A DNA stretch of 64,000 bases from Amphiura filiformis (taxonomy: Eukaryota; Echinodermata; Ophiuroidea; Amphilepidida; Amphiuridae): assembly GCF_039555335.1 (NCBI RefSeq), contig NW_027305510.1:496001-560000 (forward strand), written 5' to 3'. A program made the translations under genes and the position numbers. Of this stretch, positions 1-13,600 are shown in pieces (position 1 is the stretch's first letter; every line of letters starts with the position of its first letter). The notes beneath the pieces were generated by a model. The model did no database searches, had not been told where the DNA came from, and was given only the letters and a program-made list of their open reading frames with translations.

Positions 1-77
1 ATTTTTCCACCGGATAAAATATTGTTGTATACGGTGATGTTCGTTAACCCAGTCCGTCGTAGTGTGACAGAGCCATT

Positions 78-315
78 ACTTTGGGAAGTAGACGTTAATC
101 CCAAGCAGCAATCACAAGGTGAACAGTCTGCTCAACAAAGTAAAATCACAGCATCTGTTATGTGATTTACTTGTATATACTGTGTTTTACTTTGGGAAGT
201 AGACGTTCATCCCTTGCAGAAATCGGAAGGTGAACAGTCTGTTTCACAAAGTAAAATCACAGCATCTGCTATGTGATTTACTGTTGTGTTTTACTTTGGG
301 GAGTAGACGTTCATC
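78..315. repeat. Three diverged tandem units at the window edge
   Basis: The motif ACTTTGGGAAGTAGACGTT followed by ATCCC or a close variant starts at about 78, 189 and 293. It is followed in the first two copies by GTGAACAGTCTG and AAAGTAAAATCACAGCATCT. The spacing is about 104-111 bp. The array may extend out of the window on the left. No coding potential is visible. Confidence 0.7.
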
Positions 316-350
316 CCGTATAAATTGTTAATTGTTTGGTGCTGCAGTTA

Positions 351-1580
351 AATAAAATAATTGTACAGCAAATCTCTGAATGGAACTCCGCTCCTCACAA
401 AAAATGTTATTTTCTTTACAACAAAATATAGGTGACAATAATATGATAAACTGTTCTTTAAAACTTTATTAAGTATACATCAAAACGTTTCACGAGTACA
501 AAGTGATATCACACTCTTAAAACGGTCTACTTGGTATGACAAGACTCCTAAGTAAAGTAAGATCTCAAATTTGACTTGAGTTGAGGAGAATTTTACACAT
601 TATTGGTAAAACATAACGAGATTATTGCGTGAGAACTTACTTTACTAGGAATCCAGTCAAATGAAAAGATCTCTTTAAGGGATCGAATAGCAACGTTTGC
701 GCAGTACATCTTGTGGGACCATATCAGACACACCAAATTGCATTCTGAATACAAGAGGTCAACATTTTCAAATGATGATCGGCTTTTCCTTTCAACTACA
801 TACACTTTAAGTACATTTCTTTAGATTTTAATATAAAGTATACTTTGAGAACTGTTAAATGTCAAAATATCAATTTCTAATAATTTGCCTTAAAATTTGT
901 ATTATATCGCGAATTTCAAACAATCATTTGATATGAGAAGGACATTCAGATTCAGAATGTAATTCGGTGTATCTGATGTGCTCTAAGGTCCCACACAAAT
1001 ATTATGCAAACATCGCTATCCGATTCTTTAAGAGCGAATGGAAGACATATTATCAAACCTTTTAACTGACTGAGTCAGTTGTTAACTCAGAGTAAGCAAT
1101 AAATAAAATAATACGATAGCGTAAAAACCTATTTTACAATCACGTTTCACCATAACGAAAACATTTACACACAATTACAAAATTTTACACAATAATTCCG
1201 ATAATACTAATATTATAAATGTAATACAAATGGTTCATTTAACCAAACATTTTACACAGATTTTTCTATACTCCGGATCAAAAACAAACAAACAAACAAA
1301 CAAAAAACCTCTTTTGGATTTATATTTCGAATAGGGACAAATAGGGTGTGTAAGCATTTGATTTGAGCAAATTAATAAAATGATCTCTAAATAGGTCAAA
1401 AAGAGAAGGACCAGAGATCGACGAAAGCGAAAAGTGTTTATTATGCTGGTCTGAAATTACATTGCATTTTATTACACAAAATTTCTGCATAAAGATTGTT
1501 CTTAGGTGCATCAAAATAAAATGATCTGTCAGCAGGAGATTTGACTCCTGTGGATGATATTTGTGTCCCACAAGGTGGGT
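351..1580. other. Non-coding; one imperfect inverted repeat (667-755 / 948-1040)
   Basis: No convincing gene. Two segments, about 667-755 and 948-1040, are imperfect reverse complements of one another: the first contains AGCAACGTTTGCGCAG and TTGTGGGACC, the second the reverse of GCGATGTTTGCATAA and GTGTGGGACC. This suggests an old palindromic MITE. A CAAA microsatellite lies near 1285-1305. Confidence 0.5.
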
Positions 1581-1588
1581 AGTGTCAG

Positions 1589-2017
1589 CAGGGGCGTAGC
1601 CAGCTTTCTTGGTCAGGGGGGGCAAAATAAAATTTTGGGGGCACAGACGAAAAAAATTGCAGTTGCATCATCCAATACATAGAGACTGTATGTCTTCGAG
1701 CTTCCCGAAAAGGGCCTTATTGGGATGATGTGCGCGCGTAACGCGAAAAAAATGGTATTTTACACTATTTTCGCCCATTATCCGGCTAAAAAATGGCTTT
1801 ATTGTTACAATATGCGCGTGTAGCGCGGAAAAAATTTGTATTTTACACTATTTTGGCCCTGAATTTTGCTAGAAAAGGGGCTCCTTGCCCTTTTTCTTTT
1901 CCTTTGCCCTCCTGATTTTCTCTTTCATTTTTTGTCAGAGGGGCACTTTTTCTTTCATTTTTTTTGTCAGGGGGGCACTCTGCCCCCCCTGCCCCCCCCC
2001 CGCTGGCTACGCTACTG
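1589..2017. mobile_element. hAT-type MITE, CAG...GCGTAGCCAGC terminal inverted repeats
   Basis: A 429 bp non-coding element. The left end reads CAGGGGCGTAGCCAGC and the right end is the reverse complement of CAGTAGCGTAGCCAGC. It is flanked by a perfect 8-bp duplication AGTGTCAG (1581-1588 and 2018-2025). CAG-type ends plus an 8-bp target duplication are the hallmark of hAT elements. Inside are G/C runs and two CpG-rich motifs, GCGCGCGTAACGCG and GCGCGTGTAGCGCG. No transposase is present, so it would have been mobilised in trans. Confidence 0.85.
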
Positions 2018-2591
2018 AGTGTCAGATGATGAGAGATAAGCAAATGCGGGCGGCAAATCATATCATCTGATTCTTGTTCTCAAAAGAAGTAATCTCATTG
2101 TGGCATCTCATGTCAAAAAGAGGCAAACTACCTTCCCAGCAAACAAGTAAAATGTTTTTGAAACATTATTAGCGTCTTATAAACGTGTTTTGGGGTGGAA
2201 TTTTTTTGTTGGTGTTTTTCGGTAAAAATGTTTTTAAAACAAGTCGGGTTATACGATATAAAGGTATTGAAAACAATTTAAAAACATTTTGTGTGAAAAA
2301 AATAGAACAACATTTTTAAAATGTTGTAGCATGCTTTGGCAAACATATTTGCAAAATATTTTTGCAAATTTCAATAATATTTTGTTCGAATGAGTGAGTA
2401 TTGAAAAAACGTACATAGAAACGATCATAATTGCTATGTACGTAACCAATATCAAAAAGCAATAGCACAGTAATAGTATAATAAGAGTATTCATTGTGAA
2501 ATAAATGATGCGTAAAATATTTCAGCAATTGGAAGACTTTTAAGTTTTTTTATATTCCTGAAATATTTTACGCTCTTCATTTAAAAATGAC

Positions 2592-2940
2592 GAGCTTATT
2601 ACCAAACCGTGTTAATTCCACAAACACATGTTTCTGATTTACCTGTGCGATATTGCAATGGGTTGTGATGCTAGACGTATTATAATTTCAGTTGGATGCA
2701 CCATTACAAAGCAAACAGTGGCTGGATGCACAGTAACAATAATGTGTGAGTCCTTTGGTTCCCAAATGAGAACAATAGTCTGCATATTATTATGCAGTAT
2801 TGTTATGATAAATGATGGCTTGTTGATGGTACAACTCATTGTTGCTTGTCAAATAAACTTGTCAAAGTAATTGTGATTGTATCACACAAGTAAATGAGAA
2901 ACATATGGTTGTGGACTTAACACGGTTTGAAAACAAGCTC
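2592..2940. mobile_element. MITE with ~45 bp terminal inverted repeats
   Basis: The left end starts GAGCTTATTACCAAACCGTG and the right end is the reverse complement of GAGCTTGTTTTCAAACCGTG. Similarity continues through TTAA, TCCACAA and ATGTTTCT. The element is 349 bp, with no coding capacity and no clear target duplication, so the superfamily is not assigned. Confidence 0.7.
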
Positions 2941-3059
2941 TTCAAATACTGATAATAATTTCGGATCAGACTTGGCCCGGATCTGGTTGATTTGTTCCCG
3001 TAATACCTTTTAAAAATGTTAACATAGCTGTATGGATTAGAAAAAAATGGACACTTCGG

Positions 3060-3512
3060 TTGAATAAAAGCGATAAATACAAAAAGTACCTAATTGGCGG
3101 CCATATTAGATTTTTAGGTGTCGGATTTCAAAAGAGTAAAGGGAAACATGCTAAAAACTTATTATTTTTTATATAAAGAAAAAGCAAACTTAAAATATGT
3201 CGAAGTTAGCTTTTTGATAAAACATTCCATTTTCTTAGGGAAAGGTCAAATTAAATTATAGAGAGTGCTATTGAGAGCCAAAGTACGTGTTTTTCTTTAT
3301 TTTCGATTGGTTTTTCCTTTCATTAGATAATGGAATATTTTATAAGTTTGCTTATTATCTTTCATTAAAAAGAATTAGGTTTCTAGCATGTTTAGTTGTG
3401 TAGCTTTACTCTTGTTTTTTCCTTACATTACTCTTTTAAAATCCGACACCCACAAGTCCCAGATGGGCACCAATTAAATATGCAAAATTTTGCATTCTTC
3501 GCTTTTATTCAC
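3060..3512. mobile_element. Palindromic MITE-like element
   Basis: Both ends carry GAATAAAAGCGA, then a diverged stretch around AATTGG, then GGTGTCGGATTTCAAAAGAG (left, 3117) or its reverse complement (right, to 3450). Inside, ACATGCTAAAAAC and its inverse are also paired. About 450 bp and non-coding. Confidence 0.65.
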
Positions 3513-4150
3513 CCCAAGAATCCTTGACAACAAATCAAAGGTAGGTATGCCGACATTTTCCAGATTTTATAGGAACGGGTCACATATTCATAATAAGCAA
3601 TACCTACAAACCTGGCCAAAATGGTTGGAACACTTTGATACGGGTACTTCTAATATGCCCCCATTCCTCCCGGTCAATGTTGCCAGTTGTTTATTGGTTA
3701 TGTACCATAGAGACACTCAACATTTGTTGGTAGGGAAGGGAGGGCTGTAATAGCAGGAAACGGTTCAGACGTTACATCAAAGAAAGTTTTAAATTTCAGT
3801 ATGTCAAGGGTTTAAAACAATCCCACTTTTACACAAATGTTCCATCTACTTACGACCCGGATTGTAGTTTCAATTAAAGCAATATTATAACATTTTCAAA
3901 CAAAATAGATTAGCATTTCTTTGCCATAAAATATTAGCTTTTACTGTCAGATATATCCCCTTTTATTTTTGAGCCGAACAACTACGGCAAAGCAAAGAAA
4001 ATTGGAATTTACTGCCAGCGCACATGTCGCCAATACGTACCACTCCTTCGGCCATGTTGTGGTACGACCCTTTGTTGTGTATAGCACCGTCCCACACGCC
4101 GTGACGTACTGTTAGTCCAGGAGCAAGATCCCACAGGGGGCCTAAATAAG
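3513..4150. other. Non-coding stretch left of the foldback element
   Basis: I see no gene, RNA or repeat that I can support here. The short frames present lack splice-site or family support. Confidence 0.4.
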
Positions 4151-4309
4151 GACTTGGTTCACCCTCCACTACATACAAGGTTTGACACCATAGGTAGTTA
4201 GTATGGACCCTCTAGATCACTGCTAGGTAGGTAGTGGACTCAAATTGTGGTATCACTTTTTTTTTACAGGTCATTTTATGTATGGACGTATAATCGCATA
4301 AAATCACCA

Positions 4310-6720
4310 AAAATAGGACAAAATTAAGGGGTAGGGGAGATATAAATTCCCATAACTCAACTTTTACTCGTGATTTTGAATTCATTTTGGTATCAATATG
4401 TAGCTAAATGATTTTCCTAACTTTCTAGTATTATTTTTAAACAAAAACAGGTTTCATTTGAGCATATTTGGAAGTATATAGTCCATAAATGAGTGGTAAT
4501 CTGATTTTTAAAACCATATGTGTAAAGTTTGACATTGGCCTCAAATCTCACAACTATACCACTTTATATTTTCAAAATTGATTCAGTTTCCATTTTAATT
4601 TTTTAATTTAAATTTTAATGTTTAATTTTGTTTTTAATGTTAAGCATATCAAGGGAAACATTATTGTAACAGTTCCAATCATTATAATATGTATGAGTTC
4701 GTTGGGGTGTCTGTGGGACGAGGTGTGTGTGTGTGTGGGGGGGGGGGTGCTGGGTGTACATAGGGTATGTGTGGGGGTGAGGGGATGAATGTGTGTGTAC
4801 ATGTCTTAATATGTCACTTCACTGCACCAACTTCCATTTAGAAAATCCGTTAAGTTTCCATTGATGTGAATATTTATGTGTAGGACGTGAGTAACCATTG
4901 GGAAAAAGACAAAAAAACTGTTAAAAAAACCCAAAAAAACCCAACAAAAACTGATGTTGATTTCCCTCGTATATCAGCATAACATAGAAAAATATTAAGG
5001 GGTAAGGGAAAATAAATCATCAGAACTCAATATTTTACTCATGATATTGACTTCATCTTGGTATTAATTCTATTCAATTCAATTTAATATGTATATCTAA
5101 TTAATTGTTCTAACTTTTTTGTATTATTTTAAAGCAAAGCGACCATTAGTTGTCAGGTAGATACACAGAAACTGTGAGAAAAGAGTACGTTTTCTATGTC
5201 TAACAGCGTAAATATGACAATATTAAGGGGTAGGGAAATATAAACTGCCATAACTCAACTTTTACTCATTAAAATGAATTCATCTTGGTATCAAAATGTA
5301 TCTAAGTGATTGTTCTAACTTTCTAGTATCATTTTAAAGCAAAGCAACCATTAGTTGTCAGACAGATATACAGAAACTGTGAGGAAAAGGTAACTTTTCT
5401 ATGTCTAACAGCGTGAAGATGACAATATTACGGGGTAGGGGAAATGTAAACTGTCATAACTCAACTTTTACTAATGAAAATGAATTCATCTTGGTATCAA
5501 AATATATCCAAGTTATTGGTCTAGCTTTCTAGTATTATCTTAAAGCAAAGCGACCATTATTTGTCAGGTAGATATACAGAAACTGTGAGGAAAAGGTAAA
5601 TTTTCTATGTCTAACAGCGTAAAATGACAATATTAAGGGGTAGGGGAAATTTATAACTGCCATAACTCAACTTTTACTCATGAAAATGAATTCATCTTGG
5701 TATCAAAATGTATCTAAGTGATTGTTCTAATTTTCTAGTATTATTTTAAAGCAAAGCGACCATTATTTGTCAGGTAGATACACAGTATTTGTGAGGAAAA
5801 GGTAACTATTCTATGTCTAACAGCATAAATAAATATGACAATATTAAGGGGTAGGGGAAATATAAACTGCCACAACTCAACTTTTACTCATGAAAATGAA
5901 TTCATCTTGGTATCATATCAAAATATATCCAAGTGATTGGTCTAGCTTTCTAGTATTGTTTTAAAGCAAAGCGACCATTATTTGTCAGAAACTGAGGAAA
6001 AGGTAATTTTTCTATGTCTAACAGCGTAAAATGACAATATTAAGGGGTAGGGGAAATATATAACTGCCATAAATCAACTTTTACTCATGAAAATGAATTC
6101 ATCTTGGTATCAAAATGTATCTGATTGGCTGTTCTAACTTTCTATAAACAAAGCGATCATTAGTTGTCAGGTAGATACACAGAAACTGTCAGAAGAAGTC
6201 ATTTTCTATATCTAGCAGCGTAATAGACCGTTCACAAACACTTGTAAGGGGAGGGGCCTGATGCAAAAAAATTTCATCGCAAAATATTCTTTCGAGCCCC
6301 CCCTTTACATACCTCAAAAATTGTAGGGCCCCTTTTGACATGAAAATTATGGGTCAACCCCATAGAAAATCATATAAACTCAATTTTTCCAGGAAAATTT
6401 TTGATCATTTTTTTCAGGCCCCCCTTAGGAGGGTCAAAAATTTCAGACACCCCCCTTTTGCATCAGGCCCCCCTTACAAGTGTTTGTGAACGGTCCCTAA
6501 ATATGACAATATCAAGGTAGGGGAAATATAAACTCCCATAACTCAACTTTTACTCTTGATAATGAATTGATCGAACGTTCTGGTATCATTAGTTGTTATG
6601 TAGAAGCAAAGGAAATGTGAGAAAAAACTTCCATGTGTAACAGTGTCAAATATGATAATATTAAGGGTAGGGGAAATATTACCATAACTCAACTTTGGCT
6701 GCATTAACTGTGAAGGGGAA
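4310..6720 (-). repeat. Left-arm tandem units (~205 bp), inverted relative to right arm
   Basis: The motif AAGGGGTAGGGGAAATATAA or a close variant recurs at about 4326, 4997, 5225, 5430, 5635, 5845, 6042 and 6660. Each is followed by ACTCAACTTTTACTCATGA, ATGAATTCATCTTGGTATCA and a TCTAACAGCGTAAA segment. These are reverse complements of the right-arm units. They are more diverged from one another than the right-arm units, and one is interrupted by a MITE at 6224-6497. Confidence 0.85.
6224..6497. mobile_element. MITE inserted in a left-arm unit, TAA duplication
   Basis: Ends are GACCGTTCACAAACACTTGT and its inverse, with AAGGGG/CCCCTT next to them. TAA flanks both sides (6221-6223 and 6498-6500). 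Removing the element plus one TAA restores GCGTAAATATGACAAT, exactly the sequence found at the same place in a neighbouring unit (near 5210). This proves the target duplication is TAA. A related copy lies at 31823-32102. TWA duplications suggest PIF/Harbinger ancestry (inference). Confidence 0.85.
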
Positions 6721-6879
6721 CACAGGAATACAAATCGTTGCACCAAAATTTGAATGTAGTATACGATTGAGGTTTCTTACGTTAATTGGTGCAATTGGAC
6801 CATTTTAAAAATTTGACCTTTATTTATGATATTGATATATTCGACGTTATAACCCCTGAACTAAGCTTCGTAGAACTAT

Positions 6880-7562
6880 GACAATTCGTCGGCTGTATTC
6901 CATAGTGGCGTATAGTGATTTTTGGTCATTTTTTTGAAAATTGGCACATATGTCTTTAATGATGTTCTCTTTCATTTTTCTAAGTCTCATCAGTCATAAT
7001 TAGCTAATTAATTAGTAATTGATTAATTAAATGTGGCGTATAGTTACAAAGTGACATTTTCGTATTCCATAGTGGCGTATCGACCATACGCCACTTTTTA
7101 TACACATTTTATAATTATGAAATATCGGCAAAATGAAAAACATCGTATGTCATAGTGGCGTACGCGTATCGGACCTATACGCCACTATGGAATACGATGT
7201 TTTTCATTTTGCCGATATTTCATAATTATAAAATGTGTATAAAAAGTGGCGTATGGTCGATACGCCACTATGGAATACGAAAAAGGTTAGGGTATTGCGT
7301 TTTGTTCGTTTTCCATAGTGACGTATAGTTTTATTGTCAGTTTGCCAGCAAAAGTATGTATTTATATCTTTTGAAAAATATATAACAATAAAATCTATTT
7401 AGTTTACTACAGAAATTTCACATCATTTACAAAATATAATGAATGTCTGATTTACACAACTCGATTTTAAATTGGCATTTCTTCAAACCCGATTTTCTCG
7501 AAAAGTTGTTTATTCGCGGCGCCCCACTATACGCCACTATGGAATACGGACGACGAATTGTC
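6880..7562. mobile_element. 683 bp palindromic MITE at the foldback apex
   Basis: Ends are GACAATTCGTCG and its exact inverse, followed inward by GTATTCCATAGTGGCGTATA or its inverse. The motif CCATAGTGGCGTAT or its inverse recurs about eight times, including at ~6900, 7065, 7190, 7265, 7310 and 7530. An inner near-perfect palindrome occupies 7059-7281. Non-coding; no clear target duplication. Confidence 0.8.
7059..7281. repeat. Near-perfect palindrome, ~105 bp arms
   Basis: The arms run from about 7059 to 7162 and from about 7177 to 7281 around a ~13 bp centre containing CGCGTATCGG. I find only a two-base mismatch (GTCATAG versus TTCCATAG) over roughly 105 bases. Such arms can extrude as a cruciform and are prone to deletion in cloning and misassembly. 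Confidence 0.85.
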
Positions 7563-7669
7563 TTTTTTTAAATTCTTAGCGATGAGAGGAACAATTTGAG
7601 ATTACAACATTACAACATGATAGGATAATTTTTTAGTATTGGCCCCATTATGACCTTCAACCCCTCGTG

Positions 7670-10600
7670 GGAAACTTAATTGCGTTTAAAATAATGCCAG
7701 AAAATGAGAACAATCAAATAGCTACATATTGATGCCAAAATGGAATTCATTTTCGTCAGTGAAACTTGTGTTTTGGTGATTTGTATGTCCCTTACCCTTA
7801 ATATTGTCATATTTTACGCTGTTAGACATTGAATATTAACATTTTCATACATTTTATGTCTATCTACCTGACAACTAATGAATTTTAAGTTGCTTTTAAA
7901 ATAATACTAGAAAGTTAGAACTATCAAATAGCTACATATTGATACCAAAATGAATTCATTTTCATCAGTAAAACTTGAGTTTTGGTGATTTGTATGTCTC
8001 CTTACCCCTTAATATTGTCATATTTTACGGTGTTAGACATTGAATATTAACATTTTCATACATTTTATGTCTATCTACCGGACAACTAATGGCTTAATTG
8101 CTTTTAAAATAATACTAGAAAGTTAGAACTATCAAATAGCTACATATTGATACCAAAATGGAATTCATTTTCGTCAGTGAAACCTGTGTTTTGGTGATTT
8201 GTATGTCCCCTTACCCCTTAATATTGTCATATTTTACGCTGTTAGACATTGAATATTAACATTTTCATACATTTTATGTCTATCTACCGGACAACTAATG
8301 GCTTAATTGCTTTTAAAATAATACTAGAAGGTTAGACCTATCAAATAGCTACATATTGATACCAAAATGAATTCATTTTCATCAGTAAAACTTGAGTTTG
8401 GGTGATTTGTATGTCCCCTTACCCCTTAATATTGTCATATTTTACGCTGTTAGACATTGAATATTAACATTTTTATACATTTTATGTCTATCTACCGGAC
8501 AACTAATGGCTTAATTGCTTTTAAAATAATACTAGAAGGTTAGACCTATCAAATAGCTACATATTGATACCAAAATGAATTCATTTTCATCAGTAAAACT
8601 TGAGTTTTGGTGATTTGTATGTCCCCTTACCCCTTAATATTGTCATATTTTACGGTGTTAGACATTGAATATTAACATTTTCATACATTTTATGTCTATC
8701 TACCGGACAACTAATGGCTTAATTGCTTTTAAAATAATACTAGAAAGTTAGAACTATCAAATAGCTACATATTGATACCAAAATGGAATTCATTTTCGTC
8801 AGTGAAACCTGTGTTTTGGTGATTTGTATGTCCCTTACCCCTTAATATTGTCATATTTTACGCTGTTAGACATTGAATATTAACATTTTCATACATTTTA
8901 TGTCTATCTACCGGACAACTAATGGCTTAATTGCTTTTAAAATAATACTAGAAGGTTAGACCTATCAAATAGCTACATATTGATACCAAAATGAATTCAT
9001 TTTCATCAGTAAAACTTGAGTTTGGGTGATTTGTATGTCCCCTTACCCCTTAATATTGTCATATTTTACGCTGTTAGACATTGAATATTAACATTTTTAT
9101 ACATTTTATGTCTATCTACCGGACAACTAATGGCTTAATTGCTTTTAAAATAATACTAGAAGTTTAGACCTATCAAATAGCTACATATTGATACCAAAAT
9201 GAATTCATTTTCATCAGTAAAACTTGAGTTTTGGTGATTTGTATGTCCCCTTACCCCTTAATATTGTCATATTTTACGGTGTTAGACATTGAATATTAAC
9301 ATTTTCATACATTTTATGTCTATCTACCGGACAACTAATGAATTTTAAGTTGCTTTTAAAATAATACTAGAAAGTTAGAACTATCAAATAGCTACATATT
9401 GATACTAAAATGGAATTAATTTTCGTCAGTGAAACCTGTGTTTTGGTGATTTGTATGTCCCCTTACCCCTTAATATTTTCATATTTTACGCTGTTAGACA
9501 TTGAATATTAACATTTTCATACATTTTATGTCTATCTACCGGACAACTAATGGCTTAATTGCTTTTAAAATAATACTAGAAGGTTAGAACTATCAAATAG
9601 CTACATATTGATACCAAAATGAATTCATTTTCATCAGTAAAACTTGAGTTTTGGTGATTTGTATGTCCCTTACCCTTAATATTGTCATATTTTACGCTGT
9701 TAGACATTGAATATTAACATTTTCATACATTTTATGTCTATCTACCGGACAACTAATGGCTTAATTGCTTTTAAAATAATACTAGAAGGTTAGACCTATC
9801 AAATAGCTACATATTGATACCAAAATGAATTCATTTTCATCAGTAAAACTTGAGTTTGGGTGATTTGTATGTCCCTTACCCCTTAATATTGTCATATTTT
9901 ACGCTGTTAGACATTGAATATTAACATTTTCATACATTTTATGTCTATCTACCGGACAACTAATGAATTTTAAGTTGCTTTTAAAATAATACTAGAAAGT
10001 TAGAACTATCAAATAGCTACATATTGATACCAAAATGGAATTAATTTTCGTCAGTGAAACCTGTGTTTTGGTGATTTGTATGTCCCCTTACCCCTTAATA
10101 TTGTCATATTTTACGCTGTTAGACATTGAATATTAACATTTTCATACATTTTATGTCTATCTACCGGACAACTAATGAATTTTAAGTTACTTTTAAAATA
10201 ATACTATCAAATAGCTACATATTGATACCAAAATGGAATTAATTTTCGTCAGTGAAACCTGTGTTTTGGTGATTTGTATCTCCCCTTACCCCTTAATATT
10301 GTCATATTTTACGCTGTTAGACATTGAATATTAACATTTTCATACATTTTATGTCTATCTACCGGACAACTAATGGCTTAATTGCTTTTAAAATAATACT
10401 AGAAGGTTAGACCTATCAAATAGCTACATATTGATACCAAAATGAATTAATTTTCATCAGTAAAACTTGAGTTTGGGTGATTTGTATGTCCCTTACCCCT
10501 TAATATTGTCATATTTTACGCTGTTAGACATTGAATATTAACATTTTCATACATTTTATGTCTATCTACCGGACAACTAATGAATTTTAAGTTGCTTTTA

Positions 10601-13600
10601 AAATAATACTAGAAGGTTAGAACTATCAAATAGCTACATATTGATACCAAAATGAATTCATTTTCATCAGTAAAACTTGAGTTTTGGTGATTTGTATGTC
10701 CCCTTACCCCTTAATATTGTCATATTTTACGCTGTTAGACATTGAATATTAACATTTTCATACATTTTATGTCTATCTACCGGACAACTAATGGCTTAAT
10801 TGCTTTTAAAATAATACTAGAAGGTTAGACCTATCAAATAGCTACATATTGATACCAAAATGAATTCATTTTCATCAGTAAAACTTGAGTTTGGGTGATT
10901 TGTATGTCCCTTACCCCTTAATATTGTCATATTTTACGCTGTTAGACATTGAATATTAACATTTTCATACATTTTATGTCTATCTACCGGACAACTAATG
11001 AATTTTAAGTTACTTTTAAAATAATACTAGAAAGTTAGAACTATTGAATGGCTACAAGTTGTATACAAAATGTAATCATTTTCATCAGTAAGAACTTTAT
11101 TTTGGTGATTTATAAGGTCCCTTACCCCTTAATATTGTCATATTTTACGCTGTTAGACATTGAATATTAACATTTTCATACATTTTATGTCTATCTACCG
11201 GACAACTAATGGCTTAATTGCTTTTAAAATAATACTAGAAGGTTAGAACTATCAAATAGCTACATATTGATACCAAAATGAATTCATTTTCATCAGTAAA
11301 ACTTGAGTTTTGGTGATTTGTATGTCCCCTTACCCCTTAATATTTCATATTTTACGCTGTTAGACATTGAATATTAACATTTTCATACATTTTATGTCTA
11401 TCTACCGGACAACTAATGGCTTAATTGCTTTTAAAATAATACTAGAAGGTTAGAACTATCAAATAGCTACATATTGATACCAAAATGAATTCATTTTCAT
11501 CAGTAAAACTTGAGTTTTGGTGATTTGTATGTCCCCTTACCCTTAATATTGTCATATTTTACGCTGTTAGACATTGAATATTAACATTTTCATACATTTT
11601 ATGTCTATCTACCGGACAACTAATGGCTTAATTGCTTTTAAAATAATACTAGAAGGTTAGAACTATCAAATAGCTACATATTGATACCAAAATGAATTCA
11701 TTTTCATCAGTAAAACTTGAGTTTGGGTGATTTGTATGTCCCTTACCCTTAATATTGTCATATTTTACGCTGTTAGACATTGAATATTAACATTTTCATA
11801 CATTTTATGTCTATCTACCGGACAACTAATGAATTTTAAGTTGCTTTTAAAATAATACTAGAAAGTTAGAACTATCAAATAGCTACATATTGATACCAAA
11901 ATGGAATTAATTTTCGTCAGTGAAACCTGTGTTTTGGTGATTTGTATGTCCCCTTACCCCTTAATATTGTCATATTTTACGCTGTTAGACATTGAATATT
12001 AACATTTTCATACATTTTATGTCTATCTACCGGACAACTAATGGCTTAATTGCTTTTAAAATAATACTAGAAGCTTAGACCTTTCAAATATCTACATATT
12101 GATACCAAAATGAATTAATTTTCATCAGTAAAACTTGAGTTTGGGTGATTTGTATGTCCCTTACCCCTTAATATTGTCATATTTTACGCTGTTAGACATT
12201 GAATATTAACATTTTCATACATTTTATGTCTATCTACCGGACAACTAATGAATTTTAAGTTGCTTTTAAAATAATACTAGAAGGTTAGAACTATCAAATA
12301 GCTACATATTGATACCAAAATGAATTCATTTTCATCAGTAAAACTTGAGTTTTGGTGATTTGTATGTCCCCTACCCCTTAATATTGTCATATTTTACGCT
12401 GTTAGACATTGAATATTAACATTTTTCTCATATTGTATGTTTAACTACCTGATAACTAATGGTTTAATTGTTAATATTTTTAAAATAATGCCAGAAAATG
12501 AGAACACTCAAATAGCTACATATTGATACCAAAATGGAATTCATTTTCGTCAGTGAAACTTGTGTTTTGGTGATTTGTATGTCCCTTACCCCTTAATATT
12601 GTCATATTTTACGCTGTTAGACATTGAATATTAACATGTTCGTACATTTTATGTCTATCTACCTCACAACTAATGGTTTAATTGCTTTTAAATAATACTA
12701 GAATAATACGAACAATTAACTACATATTGTTACCAAAATGAATTCATTTTCATCAGTAAAACTTGAGTTTTGGTGATTTGAATGTCCCCTACACCTTAAT
12801 ATTGTCATATTTTACGGTACTACACATGAAAAATTGACATTTTTTTAACATTTTATGTCTTTCCAGCTAACAATTAATGGTTATTTTACTTTAAAAGATT
12901 ACAACAACCAAATAGCTATATATTAATGCCAAAATGAATGAATTATAATGAATAAATGTCGAGTTACGTTGGTTTGTACGTCCCCTAACCTTTAATATTG
13001 TCAGATTTTACGCTGTTACACATTGGAAACTTAACATTTTTATCATATTTTATGTCTATCTTATGGTTTTTCTGTTAAAAATAATACTGGAAAGTTAGAA
13101 CAATCAATTAGCTACATGTTGATACCAAAATGAATTCATTATTATGAGTAAAGGTTGAGTTATGGTGGTTTTATTTCCCCTACCCCTTAATAATGCCATA
13201 TTTGACATGGTTATACATAGAAAAGTAACCTTTTCTCACATTTTATGGCTATCTACCTGACAATTAATGTTTGCTTTGCTTTCAAATAATACTAACACGT
13301 TTGAACAATCAACTAGCTACATATTAATTCCAAAAAGAATTCATTATCATGAGTTGAAGTTGAGTTATGATGGTTTATATTTCCCCTACCCCTTAATATT
13401 GTTACACACGCTGCTACATGTGGAAAAGTAACTATTTTTTTACATTTTCAGTCTATTTTCCTGACAAACAGCGGTTGATCTCACCCCACACATATAAATA
13501 TTCAAAATATTACATGAATGGCAACTTAACAAACAAATTTTGTTAATATAACTTATATAGTTCAGCCGAGTGACATATTAAAACATGTAAAACACCCCAA

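Noticed and set aside
7670-12450. Regularly spaced repeats resembling a CRISPR array
   Set aside because: Units are contiguous, ~208 bp, with no unique spacers and no cas genes; the context is eukaryotic.
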